Source of the DNA: a virus
Strand: one strand, 5' to 3'
Virus record (IMG/VR): IMGVR_UViG_3300029448_006738
Span: 1 to 30,712 of that record
Length of the DNA: 30,712 nt
Shown here: piece by piece, positions 26,401-30,712 of the stretch
How the letters are laid out: every line of letters starts with the position of its first letter
How positions within the stretch are numbered: the stretch's first letter is position 1
Notes under the pieces: generated by a model
Told to the model about the DNA's origin: nothing
What the model saw: only the letters and a program-made list of their open reading frames with translations
The model's database searches: none
Translations under genes and position numbers: made by a program

Positions 26401-29400
26401 ATGTCCGTTATCCAATCTATACACAACAACTTTTTGATTGTCATTGTTGTAAAGTATGTTTGCGATAATGTTTACACCGTTATCGTCAACATCGAATCTG
26501 TCTGCAAAACGAACCAATCCGTTTTGTGCTAAAGTACTGTCTTGCTCTAGTTCTATTCCTGAATCATTTGGAATATATCCTAACATATCTGTTCTTGTGC
26601 TTTGTAAAGTCCAATATACAGGATTCCATGCACCAGGTGTTAGGTTTGTGTTTGCTTTGTAAAGTTGATTTGCATAAACAACTAGTTCGCCAGTAACATA
26701 ATTTGCTGTGTTATCAAACGTACCAGTGTACAATGGATCAGTACCCAGTGTCCAATTTTTGTTTGCATTATATTCCACAAAATATATTTTACCAGGATTG
26801 TTTGTTTCTAAATTTCCACTCGCTCCTATGAATGCAACTGTCTTATCACCTACTGTTCTCACTTTAATTCTAGAACCTAGTTTCAAATTTGCTTTTGTAT
26901 CTGGAACTGTGTATGCACTATTGTATGAATAGTTTCCTGTGCCATCTTTTTTGTAAATTAAGAACGCACCTTCGTTGGTTAGACCACTTGCAGTACCTTC
27001 TCCTATCGGTATATTGAAAACTTTATTCCAATCATAGTTGGTAGAACTCGGAGTATTTGCACTCGCAGATATTCCGTCTAGTGTTTGTTCGTCCCATAAC
27101 CAATATTCTTTGTCATTTGCAAAATACTCTGTAGCATTTCCTGAAATAGTAATCGCTCCTGTGTTTGTGAACACTAATAATTTTCCAGCACCATTAAGTC
27201 CTGCCATATTTGTTTGTTCAATGTTACCAAGTGCTCTGTTTGGACTTCCCATTCTTGTAATTGTTCCGTTTACACCTGCATTTGAACCTAATGTAAATGT
27301 GCCTGTTGAATTTTTGATCCAAACTCTTAATTTGTTTAAGGCTGTAAATTGTGTCAACACAACTGTCGCTGTGTTCAATGTAACATCATCTCTTACAGTA
27401 TCACCTACACCAGGAAAATAGAAATTATTATTAGAATCACTCTGCGAATCAACATCTATGTAACCGTCCATCACGTCAGCAACTGTTTTTAGTCCGTTTG
27501 TGTCTGTGCTTGATAAATTAATACCTGCAAAATCAAACTTGTTTGTGCCAACGGTGTTGAACCAAACGTTTATGGTGTCATTTTGACTTTTAGTAAATGT
27601 TGGTGTAGTACGCACATACCAATTGTTGTTTAATATTCCTGTAGGTGAACCTCGTGATACCCATTGGTTGGTGCTTGAATCTATGTAGTATGATTCGTAG
27701 TAAGTTAAAACTCCAAACTGTGATTGATACATTGGAGTTTGTGGCGTAATTGCTTGTATTGTTTCGTCTATGCTGTTAACAAATTTATTTGTGTTCCTTG
27801 TGACACCTTGTCTTTTAATATCTTGTATCACTAAATGATTAGAAGTGTCTATACCTGCACTTGTAGAGATGGTTGCATTGATATCTACCATCCAAAAACC
27901 GCTTAGGTATGAATAATCTTCAACAAGGACTCTATTGTAAGTACCTACTTCAAGTGTACCATACATTAATGTACCTGATGCTGAAACAACACCCTCAACA
28001 TCTTTGAGGTAAAGTAAAGTTTTTGTTCCTTCTTTTCTCTTGTAAGCAACTGTACCTTCAAAACTAGTTGAATTTACAACAGCCGTCAGTATCGGATCTA
28101 CTAAAGTTAGATCTACTTTCAAAATAACATCAACTTTTTGTACAATCGGCACTTCAGTTGCACTGAAAAGGTTAGTTTTAATAGTTGGGTCACCAACTCC
28201 TGCAAAAGGTTTTTGTGTAGCCTTAGTTAAATTGCTTCTATCTAATGGATAATCACTGCTAAAACCTAAGTATTGCATTATCAATCTATCACCAATTTTA
28301 GTTCCTTGGTATTGATCTCTACTTGCTCTTATTAGTAAGTGCGTTGTGGTTACATTAGGAAATATATGATCTCCTATTACTATGTTCGATGTAGAAGTTT
28401 GTGTGCTTTCCTTGTATAATCCAGCACCATCGAACGTTGTAAAGTCTACAGATGGATCTTGACCTGTAATTTGATTTGTTGCTCTCCATAATTGGTTTTT
28501 ATATTGAACTATATTGTTTACATTATAGTTTGTACTTGGACTGAACACACCTTTGTATTCTGTTTTTAGGTTGCCGGCTGTAGGTGCACCAATAACAACA
28601 AAGTTTCCGTCCGGACTGATGTCCACTGCTGAACCAAAACTACTGCTAGAGCCAAATAAATCTAAACTTGTTAGCAATGGATCTTGTGTAGGTGCTTCTA
28701 TCTTTTGTGAAAATCTTAAATTACCACTTTCCGTGCCTCTAACAAATACATAGATTGCTCCATCACTGTCAGTTGGTTGACTTACAAGAACAACAGTATT
28801 ATTTTTATTTGTTGCAATTACTTGTCCAAAACTTTCATCACCTGAAACAGAGGTTGTGCTAATTTCGTTTTGTGTTTTGTAAACAAATTTATTGTTAACA
28901 ACTTTCCATTTACCATCATCACTTGCTTCTATCCAGAATTTTTCGTTGTCTCTTATGCCTGTTGTGTTTACTCTATTATTAATTGCATCTGTGCTTGTAA
29001 ATTTAGCACTTATGTACCTGCTAATGTAACCTGTTGCAGTAGACAACTGTTGGAATCCTGTTTTAGGCTCGCACACAATTTTTGAAGGTTCAACACTTGT
29101 ACATTTGAAAGTGTAATTTGTTCCATTTGCATAAACAACGAATATTTCACCCACTGTCATTTCAGGCGTGTTCAATGTGTCAACTTCTATTGTGTTGTTG
29201 ACTACATTTATTGCTTGTATTCTTTGTGTGGTTTTAGAATATCTAAAAACGTTCCAAGTCGAATTGTAATCTCCAACCCAAACATAATTGTTGTCTACTA
29301 TATTTGTTATATCTGCCGTCAATAAATCTGCGTATTTGCCAACTGTTAAACTGATATCGACAGGATTAACTGGTCCTGCTGTTTTAACATATGTATTTTT

Positions 29401-30712
29401 GTTGTACTTTGTTGGAAAAGGTGAATGTGTATATGCATCTGGTTTCAAATACACCTGTCCTGATTGTATTCTATATGTTAAATCACTTTCTGTTGTAGGC
29501 AGATTATCTGTCAATTCGATCGGTTGTGGATTTAATCTTACTTTAGATTCATCTAATTTGAATTCAACTTCATCGAATACAGCACTTGCTCCGTATTGTC
29601 CTTTACGTACTGCCCATTCTTCGTAAAAGTCTATGCTTTCTTTATCTGCACTTGATAGAGCATCAAAAATTTTAGATAATGAATTTTCTGTTCCTTTTTC
29701 TCGAACAAAACCTTGATAAAATTTGTATTGTGCAACATCATCATTAATAATATTTTTCAAATACGTTCTTGGCTGGTATCCAATTAAATGTTGCGCCATT
29801 CTTTGCTGTTCAGTGTCAAAGTTGTCTGTGTCTAAATCATAAAAATCACCAAATTGATTAGTTCTGTAATCAAAGTTAGATATCAATGTATCACTAGGAG
29901 CACCATCTAACCTTGTCCAATCGGCATCGACAAATGCTGAAGTGCCTTTTAATTTTGTGTTTGCTGTGTAATAGAACTGTTTATGTTTTACTACGTCACT
30001 CATTGAGTAATCAGTGTATTGCGTCCATTCTTTTATGTTTGCAACACTGAATACAAAGCCTGGAATGGATTGACTTCCGTCCCACTCTGTCAAATACCCT
30101 AATACTTTTAATCTATCTTGTTTGTAACCACTTGCTGGATCGTATATTAAGTCATTGAATGATGTCTGGTTGTCAATTAAACATACTTGTTCTTTTTGTA
30201 CAAGAGGTACTTTTGCAAAATAAATTCCGTTAACTGTATTTTTTGTAAGTAAACTAAAATTATTTGCTTGTCTAACAATTCTTAAAAAATTACGGTCTAA
30301 TTTGTTTCCGTCTTCTTTTAAAATGCCATATGAGTAAAAATTGTCTATTACATTGTCAGCAACACTGTAACTTGATTTTACAGTTAATTTTCTAGATGCA
30401 GGACTTAAACTTATTACACTGCCTTGATCCCATTTTTGAGTTGTCCAGAATAAAAATTCTTTTGCACTTAATTGCCAGTTGGCAACCACTTCTAAATCTT
30501 TGTTGAATTCGTTGAAGTCAAAACCTTGGTCAGTTAGGTACTCACCATAACCAAGTATGATATCTAAAACTTCTTGTTTAGTTCTTACTATTGTCCCATA
30601 TGGTATTTCTGTTACAGTTGACTTGTCAAATCTACGTCTAATTATTCCTTCTGCTCCACCCTCAATAGGTAAGTCAACTAATTTTACAAATTTTGTTAAA
30701 TCAAATGTTTCT
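20416..30712 (-). CDS. Giant virion protein with FG-GAP propeller and sugar-binding-like modules, 5' partial
   Basis: The frame is open from the TAA at 20416 to the right edge, giving at least 3431 residues. The GTG at 30489 is internal (Val in EVVANWQL), because 74 further codons lie upstream without a stop. Visible parts, N to C: an N-terminal region with KIFDALSSADKESIDFYEEWAV; a chitin-binding-like WxxxYxxxxVV module; FG-GAP-like propeller blades with two more such modules inserted; helical segments (ETRLILQTLRDKIFVEELDIEYNKLF); GSGY repeats; GDGST repeats; and a C-terminal ILFIDGERIEYY block. This resembles the very large structural proteins of cyanophages and pelagiphages sometimes annotated VrlC-like. 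The likely role is host-surface or glycan contact at the tail. There is no signal peptide in the visible part. Confidence 0.82.
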   Translation of the reverse strand, partial: ETFDLTKFVKLVDLPIEGGAEGIIRRRFDKSTVTEIPYGTIVRTKQEVLDIILGYGEYLTDQGFDFNEFNKDLEVVANWQLSAKEFLFWTTQKWDQGSVISLSPASRKLTVKSSYSVADNVIDNFYSYGILKEDGNKLDRNFLRIVRQANNFSLLTKNTVNGIYFAKVPLVQKEQVCLIDNQTSFNDLIYDPASGYKQDRLKVLGYLTEWDGSQSIPGFVFSVANIKEWTQYTDYSMSDVVKHKQFYYTANTKLKGTSAFVDADWTRLDGAPSDTLISNFDYRTNQFGDFYDLDTDNFDTEQQRMAQHLIGYQPRTYLKNIINDDVAQYKFYQGFVREKGTENSLSKIFDALSSADKESIDFYEEWAVRKGQYGASAVFDEVEFKLDESKVRLNPQPIELTDNLPTTESDLTYRIQSGQVYLKPDAYTHSPFPTKYNKNTYVKTAGPVNPVDISLTVGKYADLLTADITNIVDNNYVWVGDYNSTWNVFRYSKTTQRIQAINVVNNTIEVDTLNTPEMTVGEIFVVYANGTNYTFKCTSVEPSKIVCEPKTGFQQLSTATGYISRYISAKFTSTDAINNRVNTTGIRDNEKFWIEASDDGKWKVVNNKFVYKTQNEISTTSVSGDESFGQVIATNKNNTVVLVSQPTDSDGAIYVFVRGTESGNLRFSQKIEAPTQDPLLTSLDLFGSSSSFGSAVDISPDGNFVVIGAPTAGNLKTEYKGVFSPSTNYNVNNIVQYKNQLWRATNQITGQDPSVDFTTFDGAGLYKESTQTSTSNIVIGDHIFPNVTTTHLLIRASRDQYQGTKIGDRLIMQYLGFSSDYPLDRSNLTKATQKPFAGVGDPTIKTNLFSATEVPIVQKVDVILKVDLTLVDPILTAVVNSTSFEGTVAYKRKEGTKTLLYLKDVEGVVSASGTLMYGTLEVGTYNRVLVEDYSYLSGFWMVDINATISTSAGIDTSNHLVIQDIKRQGVTRNTNKFVNSIDETIQAITPQTPMYQSQFGVLTYYESYYIDSSTNQWVSRGSPTGILNNNWYVRTTPTFTKSQNDTINVWFNTVGTNKFDFAGINLSSTDTNGLKTVADVMDGYIDVDSQSDSNNNFYFPGVGDTVRDDVTLNTATVVLTQFTALNKLRVWIKNSTGTFTLGSNAGVNGTITRMGSPNRALGNIEQTNMAGLNGAGKLLVFTNTGAITISGNATEYFANDKEYWLWDEQTLDGISASANTPSSTNYDWNKVFNIPIGEGTASGLTNEGAFLIYKKDGTGNYSYNSAYTVPDTKANLKLGSRIKVRTVGDKTVAFIGASGNLETNNPGKIYFVEYNANKNWTLGTDPLYTGTFDNTANYVTGELVVYANQLYKANTNLTPGAWNPVYWTLQSTRTDMLGYIPNDSGIELEQDSTLAQNGLVRFADRFDVDDNGVNIIANILYNNDNQKVVVYRLDNGHYTYKQTIVPPNDSAAMINFGSDVSISGDGTLIAVGSPLKDLTNIDMGAVYVYKKATDDTGVYSYNQTLSSPDREVSENFGHTLAFSGTVLAVTSLKGDMQVPTTLDNATTSFDDQMTTFTKTFTDSGAVHIYQKFENTMLYGEKFNYANDSLQQFGSNLTINNNHVYIGLPTLQLTNQQKGTVINFRKSPTENNWTSIHEMTTGIDQIDLTKIKSIFLYDKVSNKKLADLDYIDPLYGKIPGPAEAELFYKTLYDPAVYNNIGASGTVDITNSWTDTQVGRLWWDLSTAVYYYPYQSNVIFNNAYWNKLFPGATIDVHEWTESTRTPTEWNTLSATTQGAGLGVTGTVADATNFVTRRKYDSVAGTMKNVYYYWVKGKKTVPELEGRGMTAEAVQNLIKDPRAQGYKYVTIFGPNRFALVNCDTLINGDDTILNFRLFNTESKGNVHNEYALVTENLGTSTLPKDIENVWFNSLIGYDEQMQQVPDPELSDKAKYGTLTTPRQSWFKNNAEATKQLIVRANDVLIKNLIVDEVDLSTLTSSEPTPVAQSGLYDSTVDTEADLQFLGTGPTITATLVPTVLDGKITNVSITNPGAGYKVAPTYKIKSTNGSDAVLKLTINAKGQVTAVKVEKQGKNYDSKTTITVRNFSALVRADSQVDGKWSIYNWNPTDKWTRSRIQSYNTSLYWNYADWYATGYTQFTAIDQKVDYSYQLDALQNSVGDIVKISTIGTGGWLLLEKIDSQVGVDYTVNYKTVGRQNGTIQFNSRLYDYANTNIGYDSNSFDVQLYDRQPVEETRLILQTLRDKIFVEELDIEYNKLFFASIRYALSEEKLNDWIFKTSFIKAKHNVGELQQKRSFRNDNLANFEDYIAEVKPYKSKIREYVSAYQKTEPTNTSIADFDYPPRYLDGYIQPSNIRVSGTSLTTNSITTYPDKHWLDNVGYAITEINVANAGSDYINAPKVAITGGGGSGATATAFIKNGKVTRIRVDTEGSGYISTPTISVSGNATASAVLGKGVTRATHVGVKFDRTTGTLLLANLSRTETFTGNASQLKFKLKWPMDLRSNTITVSVGGVGKLRSEFTFANENDTTKSYARKTGYVQFTTPPANLSTISITYLIDQDVLHTQDRVNLYYAPTDGQPGKELAQVIDGIDYGGVEVRSITFEDVSGWDNAGYGSGEWDTYDTTYEDEIFYLDGSTQSINLSTALESGVQYHVYRRFRALTNNKWDWKLVRMDDPNFGTGNPVTNTNAVMKSLEGDGSTKTVDVSAIETGSDDIIIVRKSTSDGSFLPDPDAVDSLVKGGDLAYSTATGLNAEDINMDGDGFVTPTSSHGPEEFVPGQVLDTLDIQVYDRGAFTGSKINSYNYIGDGATTTYSFVDFPQSNNAVFVSVDNILFNNNLYAVDYQNKNLVFNSAPTNGAKINFITMGNSGESILDVDIFTGDGSTTEFVTRGKFKANSISTLVKVNGVDQTHTVFETDSTYSRPGKVAIRFTTAPTQDAVINICVYESASQSFSEVTQNSFTADGSTTAFTLSPTPFTQQPFTNNVIVKVDNDVLRSGFTKQHILTATGGNLIREYQFKTWQVLPGTILATNVRAFLNKTELTAAQYRWNPGNSSVTLESGVGAIGDVLEIYIENGEYSVSNTGVLTISPAPANGKTITAYQFSKHDIQDIEREQFDVIAKQSITVNTEDYFTYNQLTNGVIQLRRPATDAQYVWVCVNGEWLAPSVDYTVSNDQNRLLINRNLSQNDEIDVIHFSAPSFIGKFAYRQFKDMLNRSHFKRVGDDRQYYLAQDLNWSDREIVLTDGTGLTDPSIGARLPGILFIDGERIEYYQKQGHTIKQLRRGTFGTGIPTKHNASTEVFDQSRHQNVPYKDEFLTENYTGANVSNNQLNISFTPKSVNEFEIFVGGKRLRKNSISVYDPANGQDSPEADTTVQAEFTVDGVNPVITFTTTPSATAKIAVIRKQGKIWHDTAKALSQTNNDIARFIRQKEVALPQ
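20840..21040 (-). other. C-terminal IDGERIEYY block of the giant protein
   Basis: Contains GILFIDGERIEYYQKQG and LRRGTFGTGIPTKH. This block recurs at the C-terminal end of large marine myovirus tail proteins as far as recalled; it may be a conserved tail-attachment or folding domain. Confidence 0.4.
21800..22651 (-). repeat. Four GDGSTT protein repeats
   Basis: Within the giant protein the motif xGDGSTTxF recurs at 22651-22609 (GDGSTKTVDV), 22317-22276 (GDGATTTYSF), 22097-22052 (GDGSTTEFV) and 21851-21800 (ADGSTTAFTL). The first and second are about 111 residues apart; the rest are 75-85 apart. Later copies are each followed by a VxVNGV or VSVDN strand. This looks like tandem beta-sandwich domains. 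Confidence 0.6.
23360..23570 (-). repeat. GSGY beta-helix-like repeat pair
   Basis: Two copies of the pattern GSGY-x3-P-T-(I/V)-x-(I/V)-x-G are seen (AGSDYINAPKVAITGG and EGSGYISTPTISVSG), joined by KNGKVTRIRV. A related copy lies at about 24440-24680 (NPGAGYKVAPTYKI, KQGKNYDSKTTI). These short repeats resemble those in phage fibres and large bacterial surface proteins. Confidence 0.5.
26600..26735 (-). other. Chitin-binding-like module 3 of the giant protein
   Basis: YTGTFDNTANYVTGELVVY, then NQLYKAN, then WNPVYW. Order and spacing resemble CBM5/12-type carbohydrate-binding modules (PF02839). It lies between propeller blades. Confidence 0.5.
28428..28561 (-). other. Chitin-binding-like module 2 of the giant protein
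   Basis: YKGVFSPSTNYNVNNIVQY, then NQLWRATN. Same order as module 3, inserted after the second propeller blade. It ends in DFTTFDGA, where the other copies have a Trp. Confidence 0.5.
29905..30031 (-). other. Chitin-binding-like module 1 of the giant protein
   Basis: EWTQYTDYSMSDVVKHKQ, then FYYTAN, then DADWTRLDGAP. Same pattern of W, YxxxxVV, YxA and final W as the other two modules, here close to the N-terminal end of the visible protein. Confidence 0.5.

Larger units (their letters stand above)
25785..28845 (-). repeat. FG-GAP-like propeller blades interrupted by insertions
   Basis: Clear blades contain SFGSAVDISPDGNFVVIGAP, NFGSDVSISGDGTLIAVGSP, NFGHTLAFSGTVLAVTS, FGSNLTINNNHVYIGLP and SFGQVIATNKNNTVVLVS, each followed by GAxYVF, GTVINF or a similar strand. 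Two weaker blades (RIKVRTVGDKTVAFIGAS and VRFADRFDVDDNGVNIIA) bring the total to seven, as expected for one closed propeller. Between blade 2 and blade 3 about 1.5 kb of other sequence is inserted. Confidence 0.62.

Noticed and set aside
27038-27421. 127-residue plus-strand open frame with a possible membrane-like sequence
   Set aside because: Antisense to the giant gene; the hydrophobic appearance results from reading Thr/Asn-rich coding DNA backwards.
30489-30712. Apparent gene start (GTG) of the giant protein at 30489 with a 220 bp gap after it
   Set aside because: The same frame stays open through 74 further codons to the window edge with protein-like content (for example TKQEVLDIILGYGEYL), so the gene is truncated by the window and the gap is coding.
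1-30712. tRNA genes, CRISPR arrays, insertion sequences, integrase or attachment sites
   Set aside because: All intergenic gaps are at most about 60 bp, and no cloverleaf, regular direct-repeat array, transposase or integrase was seen.

Overview
The window looks like part of a large, AT-rich genome of a marine T4-like myovirus. Pointers are T4-type late promoter octamers (NATAAATA) upstream of virion genes, a collar-domain tail fibre, a giant tail/baseplate-associated protein of the type seen in cyanophages and pelagiphages, very tight gene packing with no gap above about 60 bp, and an accessory block of radical SAM enzymes and glycosyltransferases. No RNA gene, CRISPR array or insertion sequence was found. 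The host cannot be read directly; a marine alphaproteobacterium (SAR11-like) or cyanobacterium is plausible by inference only.

Layout. (1) Bases 1-2237, plus strand: the 3' end of a radical SAM gene, a complete paralogue of it, and an SGNH-hydrolase-like gene, each overlapping the next. (2) Bases 2182-13111, minus strand: thirteen genes in which every junction overlaps by 1-17 bp. Read in the direction of transcription they are: a small unknown protein, two DxD glycosyltransferase-like proteins, an unknown protein, a second pair of DxD glycosyltransferase-like proteins, two radical SAM enzymes, a methyltransferase, an alternative oxidase, an Asp/Asn-hydroxylase-like 2-oxoglutarate oxygenase, a two-part protein of unknown function, and a permuted twitch/SPASM radical SAM enzyme. 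A near-consensus sigma70-type promoter (TTGACT, 17 bp, TATAAT) sits just upstream of the first gene. The plus and minus operons run into each other tail to tail with a 56 bp coding overlap. (3) Bases 13162-20391, minus strand: five virion genes, three of them sharing an N-terminal tail-fibre module, with late-type promoter octamers. (4) Bases 20416-30712, minus strand: one open frame that runs off the right edge (at least 3431 residues) and carries FG-GAP-like propeller blades, three chitin-binding-like modules and several repeat families.

How the genes may work together. The right two thirds build the host-contacting part of the virion. The left third is a redox, radical, methyl and glycosyl-transfer island: five radical SAM proteins, two methyltransferase-like proteins, four glycosyltransferase-like proteins, one SGNH-like protein, one non-haem iron oxygenase and one quinol oxidase. 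The most economical inference is that it makes and attaches an unusual sugar or peptide modification, either on the adjacent tail fibres or on the host envelope, with the alternative oxidase either draining host electrons or lowering oxygen near the iron-sulfur enzymes. The substrate is unknown. Start sites, family calls and motif positions were read by eye; no database comparison was made.
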